Below, piece after piece: positions 22,603-35,089 of a DNA stretch of 64,000 nucleotides. The position numbers and the translations under genes were made by a program. This DNA comes from Ceratopteris richardii (Eukaryota; Streptophyta; Polypodiopsida; Polypodiales; Pteridaceae): contig CM035407.1 of the NCBI GenBank assembly GCA_020310875.1, positions 73,510,721-73,574,720 of the forward strand. Direction: 5' to 3'. Each line of letters begins with the position of its first letter. Position 1 is the stretch's first letter. A model generated the notes under the pieces. The model saw only the letters and a list, made by a program, of their open reading frames with translations, did no database searches and was not told where the DNA came from.

Positions 22603-23050
22603 TTTTGGTACATTTGGCAAGCCTTCATGCTTGGCCAAATAGCAAAGACTTATCACATATCAATCACTCTTAAAGTACACATGAACACTCCTTGTAAAAG
22701 TAATAGAATTTAACCATTGAGATAAAAACAAAATAAAGTGAGGGAATCCCATGACATTATGAGTCTTGTATTGCAACCACTTAGTGGTGGAAATCAAACC
22801 AATCACCACCCAAAAAATAGGAACACTTTTAGGTGGAAGAATTTCAAATTTCAAATTCATTTGTGAGTATAAATATAGGTGACTCTTAGTCAGGGGGAAT
22901 GATATAGAAGGATGAGTTATTGAGCCTCAAGGTTGCGTTTACACCTATCTCACATATGTATGAGTAATTCTACTTCATCTTCCTTGTATCATACATTTGT
23001 AATCATTATATACATTTTGAGTCATTAAGTGCAAGTCAATCTCTATCTAC
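22603..23050 (+). repeat. 3' LTR of element D (right end approximate)
   Basis: It follows the tract TTGAGGGGGAGC. The first 190 bases match the left copy. It contains a TATA box at 22868-22877. Its end is not defined by a second full copy. Confidence 0.65.
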
Positions 23051-23480
23051 CATTTTCTACTGTTATCTCATCATTTAAGTGAATTTGATCATCGAGTTCT
23101 CAATGCCTAATTAATGTTTTGACTTGTTTTAACTTGCACAAGGTAGTATGATTAGGGTAGTTACTACATATCAATTTTCACTTCATTTGACGCATTACAT
23201 CTTGAGATATGTTCTCTACAAGCAACTTATGTCTACTTACTATCATCATCATGAAAAGTTGGGATTACACCCCTAATTTCTTAATATCATTGCGCATCAT
23301 ATAGTCACTCTAAATTAGTTAAATAACTTGGGATAGTTAGCTAAAGTCATCGATTAGATGTATTTAAATGCTATCCGATAAATTTCTATCAGAGAATGAG
23401 AACTAAGCATTTCTCTGAGAGGTTCAAATCCAAAAAAAACAAGTTTTTGAGGCTCTTAAATCTTGAAGGTTATATGTGTT
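23051..23480. other. spacer between elements D and E
   Basis: No gene seen. Part may be the end of the D LTR, or a lost 5' portion of E. Confidence 0.35.
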
Positions 23481-25370
23481 CACACACATCACTACCTAAA
23501 TATATCAACAATGAAGATATTGAGGAGGATAAATTGGTAAAACAAATCCTCACACGTTTGAGAGGTGATGACAAATGGAAACCATTCATTTTGTCTACTG
23601 AATTATCACTATATCATTTTACTCCTGATTTGAATCAGTTGCTAGGACAGGTGCTAACCTTTGATCAGGATGTCAAAGGTGAAAGTGATAAGAGTGCAGG
23701 TCAAGCAATGTATTCAAAGGATAAAAAGAAGAATGCAACTAGCAAATGAAGATGAAGGTACAACTAGCCAAGCTAACTTCCTAAGAGGAAGAGGAGGTGG
23801 CAAAGGTATAGGAAGAGGCAGAAGTAATAAAGATGGAGTCAAAGCTTACTGGATCTGTGGTAAGACAAATCACTTAGCTCATGATTTTTGGCATAATACT
23901 TAGAATAATGGTGGATATAATCAAACTTTTAATTCAAGAGGAAGAGGTGGTAGAAATGAAAGAGGTAATTTCAGAGGTAGAGGTAGTAGAGGTTATTTTG
24001 GAAGAAATGCAGGTAGAGGATTCCAAAGCCAAGAATACAACAATACCTACTACAATTATGCTTCAGATCAGAAGGAGGATTCAACATTGATTATGAATGC
24101 AACTTGTGAAAGGCAAAGTGAAGACCAAAGAGTCTTCTACATTGACTTAGGGTGTAGCAATCACCTAAGTGGCAACATAGCATTGATGTCTAACTTGGAA
24201 AATAAGGTAATTAATCATGTAGTTCAAACAGGTGATAATAAACAAAGCACAATGTGAAGTCAATTGGATCAGTGAAGGCCAAGGATGGAAGTACTCTCTT
24301 GTTTAAGGTTTTGTATGTTCCTACAATTCCAAAGAATCTGATAAGTGTAGGACAAATTGTTGAAAAAGGTTTTGAAGTTAGGTTCACTAATGAAGGAGTT
24401 TTTGTGGAAGACCCTAGCAAAGGGTATAAAAAAATTGTTTTAGGGAAGAAAGAAGGAAGATTGTTCAAATTGAAGATTCAAGGTAATGTTGGTCATGCCT
24501 TGTTCACCTATGGAGGACATAAGATCTCTGAGTTAGATCTTTGGCACAAAAGGCTTGGAAATTTTAATGAAAGAGGTATTAAAGATATGATTAACAATGT
24601 TTTAGTGCTTGGATTGCCTAATGTTGTAGGTCAACATATGACATACAGATGTGAGGCATGTCAATTAGGTAAGGCTCATAAGCAATCTTATTCCAAGCAT
24701 GGTTTTATGTATTCAGAGAATCTTGAGTTGGTACACACATATGTGTGGGGACCATCAAAGGATTTTAGTATCAATGGTTCAAGGTATTATGTAATTTATG
24801 TTGATGATGCTACCAGATGGATCACTATCTATGTGATCAAAGATAAAGCAGAGGTATTCAATACATTTAAGCATTATCATGTGTATGCAGAAAGAATAAT
24901 AGGTCAAAAGTTGAAGAGACTAAGGTCAGATGGAGGGGGAGAGTATTTCTTTAATGAGTTTGGTGATTACTTGTGGAATGCAGGTATAAAAAGGGAAATT
25001 ACTTGCAGGTACTCTCCTCAACAAAATGGTGTAGCAGAAAGGAGGAATAGAACTCTTGTTGAGTTTGCAAGATCCATGATGAAGGAGAAAAATTGTCCCA
25101 GTTATTTGTGGGCTAAGGCTGTAAATACAGCTACATATTTGGTCAATAGATTACCATGTAAAGCTTTGCAGGGTATGACACCATATGAGGCATGGTGGGG
25201 TAAGAGACCTTCTCTAGATCATTGCAAAGTATTTGGATGTTTGGCATATGCATATGTACCATCTCAATTGAGGCACAAATTGGAACCTAAAGCTGAAAAG
25301 TATGTGTTCATTGGGTATGATGATAAGCAGATGGGATATAGGTTGTGGAGTCCATCCACAAAACAATTCC

Positions 25371-26406
25371 TGTTGGTGCATACCAATCACCAATTGAAGG
25401 CTTGGAAGATTAAAGGATGAAGGAAGAATCAATTCCTAAAGTGTGGAAGAAGATTACATTCAGAGGATAAGAGAAGTGTACACATATGTACATTAGTTTA
25501 GTCATAGCTGACTTAGATCTTTTGTTTAGTAAGAATCATGTACAAATTTATCTATAAATACTTTGAGAAAAGTCGGGGCAAGTATGAGAGCATATGTGAC
25601 AATAGTTAGAAGTCAAGAATGAGGGAGATAGATGTCATGAGATAGAGAAAAAGTTAGTTGAGTTAGCTCTCATCACTCAACTGTATTTTCTTCTGAGTAA
25701 TTGAAAATATTTGCGCCCGATGTTTCTGCGTGTTCTCCTTCTACAGTAGATCAATTGTGAAATGCTTTTGTACAAGTCTAAGTTGAGAGTTGCTTGACCT
25801 CTGTACAAAGTTTTAGCTTCCAATTGTAATCAAGCTGAGTGAATTAAGTGTAGGAACATTCATATGTGAAGTGTGTTCACTGGTTCCTAAAACAGGCGCA
25901 GATTTCGAAGTTAATGTTTTGATCATTTCTCCTAGCACAGTTTAAAGTTTTGCATGACTGAGGGCTTAATCTTTAAGTTGGAAGATAAGCTATTCATGTC
26001 TAGAAGCATTTTGGAAAATGGGTTCTATTCAAGGAGAACCAAGTCTTAAAAGTTACAGGTATAAAATTGACTGTTCTGAGTGACAGTTTCTGACATAGGT
26101 AACTTGAGAAGTTGATTTCTCAAGTTATACTTAATCTTTTGAAGTAATTCAACTTGGAGTAGATGCGCAATCTCTAGGAGATACTTCGTACAAAGTTTCA
26201 TCAAAAACTTTACACGTTTGATAGGCCAATGTGAAGAAAAAGTGCAGCAGACTTTTCTGTGTTTCATCTTCTTCACAGATTTGTTAACTTTTTGATAATT
26301 AGTAATTGATCCTCTAAATGAGTGGAAGGTTTTGACTTATTCTTGGTATAGAGGTGCTCTAATCACAAGAATAGGTTGTTCTTTTGGAGAATAACATTCT
26401 CCATCA
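25371..26406 (+). repeat. 5' LTR of element F
   Basis: It starts TGTTGGTGCATACC and ends CTCTCCATCA, at 1036 bp. The same length and ends recur at 30782-31817 with about five differences. Confidence 0.95.
25552..25560 (+). promoter_or_regulatory. TATA-like box in F 5' LTR
   Basis: CTATAAATA lies about 180 bases into the LTR, with the same box at 30963-30971 in the 3' LTR. In copia LTRs such a box marks the U3/R promoter. Confidence 0.6.
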
Positions 26407-26407
26407 G

Positions 26408-26422
26408 TGGTATCAGAGCAGG
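26408..26422 (+). other. primer-binding site of F (initiator-Met tRNA type)
   Basis: TGGTATCAGAGCAGG lies one base after the LTR end. The core TGGTATCAGAGC is the usual plant copia site, complementary to the 3' end of initiator-Met tRNA. Confidence 0.9.
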
Positions 26423-26627
26423 AGACATCAAAGTGAGAAAAGGAGGATCCCGACTGCTGCAGATTCAAGAAATTCAACACTTGAAGGACTAAGAAGTGAA
26501 AGCTTGGAGTCAAAGTTTGAGGAGAAGACTATTTGACATCAAGAAAGGCAAAAGGAGTTCAATTCGAAGTAAAGGTACATACATTGTTTGTAAAGCTTGA
26601 AGATTTCAATACACAGGTGGATACAAG

Positions 26628-29600
26628 ATGGGAGAAAGCTTGCAGATTGATAAGCTAGATAGGGAGAACTATCGAGCATGGTCCATGAGGATGGAAGCAC
26701 ACCTCATGAGCAAAGATCTTATATCATTTATTACAGGAGATGAAGAAAAACCTGAGTTTGCAGATCCTAGTATTCCTACTAGGGAAGAGCTTGCAATGTT
26801 GAAGACTTGGATGAGAAAGGATGCTCAAGCAAGGAGCATCATCTACATGGCTGTAAATGATTACCTTTTACCTCACATCAGAGGTTTGGAAAGTGCTACA
26901 GATGTTTGGAATGCCTTGGAAGAGCATTTCCAAAATACTACTAAGTCAAGGAAGTCCTCACTATGGGCTGAGTTCACAACCTTCAAGAAGAAGAGCTCAC
27001 AATCAATTTCAGATTATGTGGCAAGGATGAAAGATATTGCAGATAGCTTGGGAGCAGTGGATGAAGATATTGAAGAGGAAAAGTTGGTAAGACAAATACT
27101 TACAGGTTTGAGAGGAGATGAGAAGTGGAAGCCTTTTATATTGTCCATAGAATTGTCACTTGATCACTTTACTCCTGATCTTAATCAATTGCTAGGACAC
27201 ATGCTAACCTTTGAGCAGGATCTTAAAGGAGACAATGATAGAAGTACAAGTCAAGCTATGTACTCTAAGGATAAGAAAAAGAATGGCAAGGGAAAGCAAT
27301 CAAATGATGATGAAGGGAATTCAAATCAAGCTAACTTCACAAAAGGGAAGACAAATTTCAGAGGTAAAGGAAGAGGAGGTAAGAACAAAGATAATGCTAA
27401 AGCTTGTTGGATTTGTGGCAGAACAAATCATTTGGCAAATGATTGTTGGTATAACAATCAAAATGGTGGAAGCAATAATCAGAATTATAGTCAAAGAGGT
27501 AGAGGAGGCAGAAACCAAAGAGGCAATTTCAGAGGAAGAGGAGGTAGGACATCATATGGTAGAGGAGGTGGAAGAAACTTCCAATCTCAGTCCTACAACA
27601 ATAATTATTACAATTATGCATCAGATCAGAAGGATGACATGACTCTTATCTTGAATGCAACTCATGAATCAATGGGAGAAGATCAAAGAGTGTTTTATAT
27701 TGACTCAGGGTGCAGCAACCATCTGAGTGGGAATCTATCTTTGATGACTGATATGGAAGCAAGGGTGAATGGACATACAGTTCAGACAGGTGACAATACC
27801 AAACATAAAGTGGAGAGCATTGGATCAGTGAAGACAAAGAGTGGAAGTACACTTCTGAGCAAGGTACTTTATGTTCCTACTATTCCTAAAAATCTGATAA
27901 GTGTAGGGCAAATTGTGGAGAAAGGATATGAGGTAAGATTCACAAATGATGGTGTTTATGTACAAGATCCAAATCAGGGATATAGAAACATAATTGCAGG
28001 TAAAAAGGAAGGAAGATTGTTCACTCTCAAAGTCCAAGGTAATGTGGGACATGCATTATTTACCTATGGAAGTCAAAAGGTATCTGAATTAGACCTATGG
28101 CATAAAAGGCTAGGTCATTTCAATGAGAGAGCTATAAAGGAGATGTCAAAGAATCAGGTGGTGCTTGGATTGCCAAATATTGAAGGGCAACATATGGTGT
28201 ACAAGTGTGAAGCTTGTCAATTAGGTAAAGCACATAAGAGTTCTTACAACAAATCAGGGTACAAGCATTCAAATATGCTTGAATTGGTTCATACAGATGT
28301 ATGGGGTCCCTCAAGGGACTATAGCATAAATGGTTCCAGATATTATGTGTTGTTTGTTGATGATGCAACCAGGTGGATTACTTTGTATGTAATCAAGGAT
28401 AAATCAGAAGTTTTCAAGACATTCAAACATTTTCATGCTTATGCAGAAAGGATCACAGGGCAAAAGCTCAAGAGGTTAAGATCAGATGGAGGAGGAGAGT
28501 ATTTCTCTAAAGAGTTTGATGATTATTTGTGGAATGCAGGTATCAAAAGAGAAGTAACTTGCAGGTACTCCCCTCAACAGAATGGAGTAGCAGAAAGGAG
28601 GAATAGGACTCTTGTAGAGTTTGCAAGAGCCATGATGAAGGAAAAGAATTGTCCAAATTACTTATGGGCAGAAGCCATTAACACTGCAACATACCTTGTG
28701 AATAGGTTGCCTTGCAAAGCTTTGGATGGAGGAACCCCTTATGAAGCATGGTGGGGTAAGAAGCCTAGTCTTGATCATTGTAAAGTATTTGGATGTATTG
28801 CATATGCTTATGTTCCTTCACAATTAAGACATAAGCTAGAACCAAAAGCAGAGAAGTATGTGTTTATTGGATATGATGATAGACAGATGGGTTACAGGTT
28901 GTGGAGTCCATCCACAAAGCAATTTCTTGTTACTAAAGATGTGACATTTAATGAGAAAAATATGTGGTATACAGGATCACCAAATGAGTATACAGGTGTT
29001 GAAGAAATTCAAAGGAAAGGAAAGGCAAAGGTAAAAGTATGTGAAGAAATTGTTGATGAAGTTGACTCTAGAAGTAGAGTGCAGGATTATATAGAAGAAG
29101 GGCCAAGATTTGATCCAAAGTCAAATGAGGCTGAAACTTCAAGGAATGCAGAAATCAGAAGATCTACAAGAGAAAGGAAAGAACCTATAAGGTATAGTTA
29201 TGATACATCTTTCCTAACAACAAAAGATTATGCCTACATTGTGAAAACAGAAGAAGATCCAACCACTTATGAAGAAGCCAAAGGTAAACAGAATTGGGAG
29301 AAGGCAATGCAGGAAGAGTATGATGCTCTACTTGAAAATGAAACTTGGGAACTAGTACCAAGACCAAAGAATCAGAAGGTCATTGGATGCAAGTGGGTAT
29401 ATAAAACAATGAGGTTTGCAGATGGTAAAGTGTCTAGATATAAGGCTAGACTTGTGGTCAAAGGTTATGCCCAAACTTATGGGGTAGATTATGATGAAAC
29501 CTTTAGTCCTGTTGCTAAGATGTCTACAATTAGGACATTGATTGCTATTGCTGCTTGCAAGGGATGGAAATTATCACAATTGGATGTGAAAAATGCATTT

Positions 29601-30773
29601 CTAAATGGATACATTGCAGATGAAGTATATATGGAGCAACCAGAAGGCTTCATGGAATCAATTGGATCAGATTATGTGTGTAAGCTCAAGAGAGCTTTAT
29701 ATGGGTTGAAGCAAGCCCCAAGAGCTTGGAATTACAGATTGGTCAAGTTCTTGAATGAATGTGGATTTCAAGCATCAAAGGCAGATAGTAGCTTGCTAGT
29801 GAAGGCAAGTGAAAATGGATACATTTACATGTGCATTTATGTTGATGATATTATTGTTACAGGAACAGATGCTGAAGGAATCAATGAACTCAAAAGACAA
29901 ATAGAGAAGGAGTTTAAGATAAGTGATTTGGGAAACTTATCTTATTTTCTAGGAGTATATGTTTCACAAGAGAGATACTTGAAGAATCTTCTAGTCAAGT
30001 TTAACATGGAAGATTGCAAGATCTCAACCACACCATTGGAGGTAAATCATAAATTAAGCAGGTATGGAGGTGAAGAATTCAATGACATGAAGAAATATCA
30101 GAGTTTGGTAGGTAGTCTAATCTATGCTACCTTGACAAGGCCAGATCTATCATATGCAGTAGCTGTGTTGTCACAATTTATGCATTGTCCAAAGAAGACT
30201 CATTGGATTGCAGCCCAAAGGGTACTCAGATATATCAAAGGAACCCTAAGTGAAGGTTTGTATTATGGTTTCACTTCTGACACAAGAATCAAAGTGTTTA
30301 GTGATGCAGATTGGGCAGGTGACTCAGATGATAGAAGGTCTACTCATGGGTATCTCTGTTATGTTGGAGATAAGCTAGTTTCTTGGTGTTCAAAGAAGCA
30401 ACATACAGTTGCTTTATCATCCACAGAAGCTGAGTATAAGGGAATGGTAGAAGCTGCAAAGGAAGTGATATGGTTGAAGACCTTGATGAAAAGTTTTGAG
30501 TTTGATCATAGTACTCCAATAATTTTTGGAGACAATTTGAGTTCTTTGTATTTGGCAGCTAACCCTGTTTTTCATGCCAGGACTAAGCATATAGAGATTC
30601 AGTATCATTTCTTGAGGGAAAAGGTACTAGATAAAGAGATTGAAGTGATGTACACTCCAACAAAAGAACAAGTGGCAGATATGATGACAAAGAGTTTGGA
30701 TGGACCTAAGTTACAAAGGTTCAAAGACATGGCAAGTATCAAGAAGACAGAGAAAACCTCAATTGATGATTGA
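26628..30773 (+). CDS. gag-pol polyprotein of copia element F
   Basis: A single 1381-residue frame starts at the ATG at 26628, in the MGE/D...KLDRENY context shared with G. Gag (1-330) ends in a basic G/R/N-rich region around a CCHC knuckle near residue 259 (CWICGRTNHLANDC). Then follow an aspartic protease near 357 (YIDSGCSNHLSG), the pre-integrase zinc region 489-530 (LWHKRLGHFNE, YKCEACQLG), integrase core 550-690 (TDVWGPS, DGGGEYF, PQQNGVAERRNRTLVEF), reverse transcriptase 930-1180 (LDVKNAFLNGY, YGLKQAPRAW, YVDDIIVTG) and RNase H 1220-1340 (SDADWAGDSDDRRSTHG, ALSSTEAEYKG). The polyprotein builds the particle, copies element RNA to DNA and integrates it. This is the copia order, with integrase before reverse transcriptase. 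It is a parasite gene, not a host gene. Confidence 0.93.
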   Translation: MGESLQIDKLDRENYRAWSMRMEAHLMSKDLISFITGDEEKPEFADPSIPTREELAMLKTWMRKDAQARSIIYMAVNDYLLPHIRGLESATDVWNALEEHFQNTTKSRKSSLWAEFTTFKKKSSQSISDYVARMKDIADSLGAVDEDIEEEKLVRQILTGLRGDEKWKPFILSIELSLDHFTPDLNQLLGHMLTFEQDLKGDNDRSTSQAMYSKDKKKNGKGKQSNDDEGNSNQANFTKGKTNFRGKGRGGKNKDNAKACWICGRTNHLANDCWYNNQNGGSNNQNYSQRGRGGRNQRGNFRGRGGRTSYGRGGGRNFQSQSYNNNYYNYASDQKDDMTLILNATHESMGEDQRVFYIDSGCSNHLSGNLSLMTDMEARVNGHTVQTGDNTKHKVESIGSVKTKSGSTLLSKVLYVPTIPKNLISVGQIVEKGYEVRFTNDGVYVQDPNQGYRNIIAGKKEGRLFTLKVQGNVGHALFTYGSQKVSELDLWHKRLGHFNERAIKEMSKNQVVLGLPNIEGQHMVYKCEACQLGKAHKSSYNKSGYKHSNMLELVHTDVWGPSRDYSINGSRYYVLFVDDATRWITLYVIKDKSEVFKTFKHFHAYAERITGQKLKRLRSDGGGEYFSKEFDDYLWNAGIKREVTCRYSPQQNGVAERRNRTLVEFARAMMKEKNCPNYLWAEAINTATYLVNRLPCKALDGGTPYEAWWGKKPSLDHCKVFGCIAYAYVPSQLRHKLEPKAEKYVFIGYDDRQMGYRLWSPSTKQFLVTKDVTFNEKNMWYTGSPNEYTGVEEIQRKGKAKVKVCEEIVDEVDSRSRVQDYIEEGPRFDPKSNEAETSRNAEIRRSTRERKEPIRYSYDTSFLTTKDYAYIVKTEEDPTTYEEAKGKQNWEKAMQEEYDALLENETWELVPRPKNQKVIGCKWVYKTMRFADGKVSRYKARLVVKGYAQTYGVDYDETFSPVAKMSTIRTLIAIAACKGWKLSQLDVKNAFLNGYIADEVYMEQPEGFMESIGSDYVCKLKRALYGLKQAPRAWNYRLVKFLNECGFQASKADSSLLVKASENGYIYMCIYVDDIIVTGTDAEGINELKRQIEKEFKISDLGNLSYFLGVYVSQERYLKNLLVKFNMEDCKISTTPLEVNHKLSRYGGEEFNDMKKYQSLVGSLIYATLTRPDLSYAVAVLSQFMHCPKKTHWIAAQRVLRYIKGTLSEGLYYGFTSDTRIKVFSDADWAGDSDDRRSTHGYLCYVGDKLVSWCSKKQHTVALSSTEAEYKGMVEAAKEVIWLKTLMKSFEFDHSTPIIFGDNLSSLYLAANPVFHARTKHIEIQYHFLREKVLDKEIEVMYTPTKEQVADMMTKSLDGPKLQRFKDMASIKKTEKTSIDD

Positions 30774-30781
30774 GGGGGAGC

Positions 30782-31817
30782 TGTGGGTGCATACCAATCA
30801 CCAATTGAAGGCTTGGAAGATTAAAGGATGAAGGAAGAATCAATTCCTAAAGTGTGGAAGAAGATTACATTCAGAGGATAAGAGAAGTGTACACATATGT
30901 ACATTAGTTTAGTCATAGCTGACTTAGATCTTTTGTTTAGTAAGAATCATGTACAAATTTATCTATAAATACTTTGAGAAAAGTCGGGGCAAGTATGAGA
31001 GCATATGTGACAATAGTTAGAAGTCAAGAATGAGGGAGATAGATGTCATGAGATAGAGAAAAAGTTAGTTGAGTTAGCTCTCATCACTCAACTGTATTTT
31101 CTTCTGAGTAATTGAAAATATTTGCGCCCGATGTTTCTGCGTGTTCTCCTTCTACAGTAGATCAATTGTGAAATGCTTTTGTACAAGTCTAAGTTGAGAG
31201 TTGCTTGACCTCTATACAAAGTTTTAGCTTCCAATTGTAATCAGGCTGAGTGAATTAAGTGTAGGAACATTCATATGTGAAGTGTGTTCACTGGTTCCTA
31301 AAACAGGCGCAGATTTCGAAGTTAATGTTTTGATCATTTCTCCTAGCACAGTTTAAAGTTTTGCATGACTGAGGGCTTAATCTTTAAGTTGGAAGATAAG
31401 CTATTCATGTCTAGAAGCATTTTGGAAAACGGGTTCTATTCAAGGAGAACCAAGTCTTAAAAGTTACAGGTATAAAATTGACTGTTCTGAGTGACAGTTT
31501 CTGACATAGGTAACTTGAGAAGTTGATTTCTCAAGTTATACTTAATCTTTTGAAGTAATTCAACTTGGAGTAGATGCGCAATCTCTAGGAGATACTTCGT
31601 ACAAAGTTTCATCAAAAACTTTACACGTTTGATAGGCCAATGTGAAGAAATAGTGCAGCAGACTTTTCTGTGTTTCATCTTCTTCACAGATTTGTTAACT
31701 TTTTGATAATTAGTAATTGATCCTCTAAATGAGTGGAAGGTTTTGACTTATTCTTGGTATAGAGGTGCTCTAATCACAAGAATAGGTTGTTCTTTTGGAG
31801 AATAACATTCTCCATCA
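30782..31817 (+). repeat. 3' LTR of element F
   Basis: It is 1036 bp, directly after the purine tract TTGAGGGGGAGC, and ends CTCTCCATCA. The target repeat ATTCC and the resumed pol of E follow. Confidence 0.95.
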
Positions 31818-33691
31818 ATTCCTTGTGTCAAAAGATGTTACATTTGATGAGCAAGGTACTTGGTATGCAGGTACAATCAATATTTATGCAGGTGATGAAG
31901 AAGTTGTGAATCAAAAGAAAGGTAAATCAAAGGTTCAGATATTTGATGAAGAGGAGAACAATGAATAGGTTAAAGTTGAAGAAGTGCCAAGATTTGATCT
32001 AGAATGTGATGAACCAGAAACATCAAGAAGTGGAGAACTCAGAAGGTCATCAAGACACAAATGGAAACCTACAAGGAATAACTATGAAACTTCTTTTTTG
32101 GCTACTAAAGATTATGTTTATATGGTAAAGGCAGATGAAGACCCTTCTACATATGAAGAGGAAAAAGGCAAGGAAAATTGGGAGAAATCTATGCAGGAAG
32201 AGTATGATGCATTGATGGAGAATGACACATGGGATTTGGTTCCTAAACCAAATAGTCAGAAGATCATTGGATGCAAATGGGTCTACAAGACAAAGAGGTT
32301 TGTAGATGGAAGTGTGTCTAGGTATAAAGCTAGACTTGTTGTGAAAGGGTTTGCTCAGACTTATGGTATCGATTATGATGAGACCTATAGTCCTGTGGCA
32401 AAGATGACAACCATCAGGACACTCATAGCTATTACAGCATGTAAAGGTTGGAAATTATGTCAATTAGATGTGAAGAATGCCTTTCTAAATGGTTATATTT
32501 CATATGATGTTTCATGGAGCAACCACAAGGATTCATAGATAAAAGATATCAAGATCATGTATGCAAGCTCAAGAGAGCTTTGTATGGTTTGAAGCAGGCC
32601 CCAAAGGCATGGAATTATAGACTTGTGAAGTTCTTGAAGGCACTTGGTTTTCAAGTATCTAAAGCAGATAGTAGCTTGCTTGTTAAAGCCAGTGATGATG
32701 GGTTCATTTACATGTGTATATATGTTGATGATATAACTCTTAAAAGTACAGATGAGAAAGGAATTCAAGGCCTTAAGAAGCAAATGGAGAAAGAGTTCAA
32801 GATTAGTGACTTGGGAGAATTGTCATATTTCTTGGACATGGAGATCTCATACACTCAACATGGAGTATATGTAACTCAAGAAAGGTATTTGAGAAACTTT
32901 TTGATCAAGTTTAAAATGGATGATAGCAAGGTAGCACCTACTCCAATGGAAGTGAATCACAAATTGAGAAAATATGGAGGAGAAGAATTCAAGGACATGA
33001 AGCTACATCAAATTTTGGTTGGTAGTCTGATCTATGCTACATTAATTAGGCCTAACTTGTCATATGCAATAGGAGTGTTGTTTCAATTTATGCATTGTCC
33101 TAGAAACGAACATTGGGTTGCAGGACAAAGGGTGTTGAGGTACAGTAAAGGTAAACTCAAAGAAGGTTTGTATCATGGTTTTACATCAGATACAAACATC
33201 AAGACATATAGTGATACACATTGGGCAGGTAATCCTGATGATAGGAGATCAACTTATGTATACTTGTGTTATGTGAGAGATAAGTTAATTTCATGGTGTT
33301 CAAAGAAGCAACACACAGTTGCTTTATCATCCATAGAGGCTGAGTACAAAGGTATGGTTGAAGCTGCAAAGGAAGTGATATGGCTTAAGACTCTTATGAA
33401 GAGTTTTGACATCATTCAGAGTACACCCACCATTCATGGAGATAACATGAGTTCATTGTATTTAGCTTCTAATCCTGTTTCTCATGCCAAGAATAAACAC
33501 ATTGAGATTAAGTACCATTTTCTAAGAGAGAAGGTGATGGATAAGGAGATTGAAGTCATTCATACTTCAACAAAAGATCAGATAGCTGATATGCTAACCA
33601 AAAGCTTGGATGGACCAAAGCTACAGAGATTCAAAGACATGGCAGGTATAAAGATGATAGAGAAAACCTCAATTGATGATTGAGGGTGAGA

Positions 33692-33844
33692 TGTTGGTGC
33701 AAGGCAATCAAAAATTTAAGTTTTGATGAATTTTTGAAGTCAAGGATTGAAGAGAAGGTCAAGATATGAAGCATGAAGAAAGTACATGTTCAGAGAATGA
33801 AGATGTGTATACATATGTACATTAACTTAGAGTTAGCTCACTTA
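33692..33844 (+). repeat. start of the 3' LTR of element E
   Basis: It begins TGTTGGTGCAAGGC after E's purine tract and breaks off at the target repeat ACTTA, where G entered. The rest resumes at 53421. Confidence 0.85.
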
Positions 33845-34866
33845 TGTTGGTGCATGACAATCATCAATTGAAGGATTATGAAAGAATGAAGTCAAGGAGT
33901 CAAGAGGAGAATAAATTCATAAGGTTGAAGGAAGGATATTTTTCAGGATTCCAAAGATGTGTACACATATGTACATTAGCTGACTTATACTTTTGTCTTG
34001 TCATACACTTGTACATATTCATCTATAAATATGTTGGAAAATGTCGGGCAAATAGAGCAGAAGAAGATTAGAAGAATAGGGAGAGAGAAATTAGTGTCAT
34101 TAGACACATTGAAAGTGAGTGAATTGTTTATCCTCACTTAGATGTAATTTTTCTGAAGAAGTCGAAAAACTTGCGCCCGATGTTTTGCTGTCTGCTCCTT
34201 CTGTGTTTAATCTTTTGAGAAATCCTTCTGCACATATCTAAGTCCATAGCTAATCTATCTATGGCTAGAATTTGAGAGGTTAATTGCAATCAGGCTGAGA
34301 GAATTTTGTTTAGGAACATTCATATGTGAAGATGTTCTGAGAGTCGACAAAACTGGCGCAGATTTCATGTTCAGAGAAATGAAGATTTCTCAGTGTGTGG
34401 TGTAAAGTTTTACACAAGTGAGGGCTTAAAATCTAAGTTGGAAGGTAAGCCATCTATGGCTAAAAGATCTTGATCAAACGGGATTTACTTTGGGAGAACC
34501 AGTGCTAAGAAGTTGCAGGTGTCAAAGTCGCCATTGCAGAGAAGCTCTTTCAGGCATAGGTAAAGTGTTTCACACATTTCTCAGTGTGTACTCAATCTTT
34601 TTGAGAGATTTAACTTGGCAAAGTTGCGCAACCTTAAGACGAAGTGTTGTGCAAAGTTTTATCAAAAACTTTACAGGATTGATTAGTCAATGAGTGATTA
34701 ATCTGCAGCAGACTTTTCTGAAGAAGCTGAATTTTTCAGAATAATCAATTGTCTGATAAATTGGTGAAAGTTCTCTAAGTTTGGTGGAGTCTAAGGTTAA
34801 TCTTGATATAGAGGTGATCTAAATTCAAGGTTAACTTGTTCTTTTGGAGATTAACACTCTCCATCA
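33845..34866 (+). repeat. 5' LTR of element G
   Basis: It starts TGTTGGTGCATGAC and ends CTCTCCATCA, at 1022 bp. A near-identical copy lies at 52394-53415. Confidence 0.95.
34023..34031 (+). promoter_or_regulatory. TATA-like box in G 5' LTR
   Basis: CTATAAATA sits about 180 bases into the LTR, the same place as in F. The copy in the 3' LTR is at 52572-52580. Confidence 0.6.
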
Positions 34867-34867
34867 G

Positions 34868-34882
34868 TGGTATCAGAGCAGG
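34868..34882 (+). other. primer-binding site of G (initiator-Met tRNA type)
   Basis: TGGTATCAGAGCAGG lies one base after the LTR, identical to the site of F. Confidence 0.9.
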
Positions 34883-35089
34883 TTGTGTTAAAATTGAAGT
34901 GAAGGAGACTCCAACTACTGCAGAAATATAAATCTTTACATCTCGAAGGTGCAAAAAGTTAAAGTGTGAAGAAAGATTGAAGGAAGACATACAAAGAGTA
35001 TCAAAAGGATCAGAAGGAGCAACATTCGAAGTAAAGGTACATTCATTATCTGTAAAGGTTAAAGTTTTGAGACTACAGGTGAAGCAAGG

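Larger units (their letters stand above)
19799..23050 (+). mobile_element. Ty1/copia remnant, element D
   Basis: LTR sequence lies at 19799-19993 and from 22603. Between them are integrase (from about 20042, LVHTDVWGPSKEPS), reverse transcriptase (about 21160-21950, with KNAFLNGW) and RNase H (about 22090-22490, DADWAGSKDDTRSTS), then a purine tract at 22591-22602. Gag and protease are not seen. A TATAAATATA box is at 22868-22877 in the 3' LTR. The right end near 23050 is approximate. It is broken, with many breaks. Its integrase is closest to that of element J. Confidence 0.82.
25371..31817 (+). mobile_element. Ty1/copia element F, looks whole, young
   Basis: F is about 6.45 kb with two 1036-bp LTRs, primer site TGGTATCAGAGCAGG (26408-26422), one gag-pol frame (26628-30773) and purine tract (30768-30781). 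The 5-bp target repeat ATTCC lies at 25366-25370 and 31818-31822, and the pol of E resumes in register right after it. By eye the LTRs differ at about five sites, roughly half a percent, so the insertion is recent. It is a close relative of E and G. Confidence 0.93.

Noticed and set aside
26628-30773. Long frames of F, H and I (about 1,400 residues each) as host genes
   Set aside because: All carry the full copia gag-protease-integrase-RT-RNase H order and sit between LTRs with primer sites and target repeats.
34490-34693. Small frame repeated at 53039-53242 as a gene
   Set aside because: It lies inside the G LTR; the two identical copies are simply the two LTRs.
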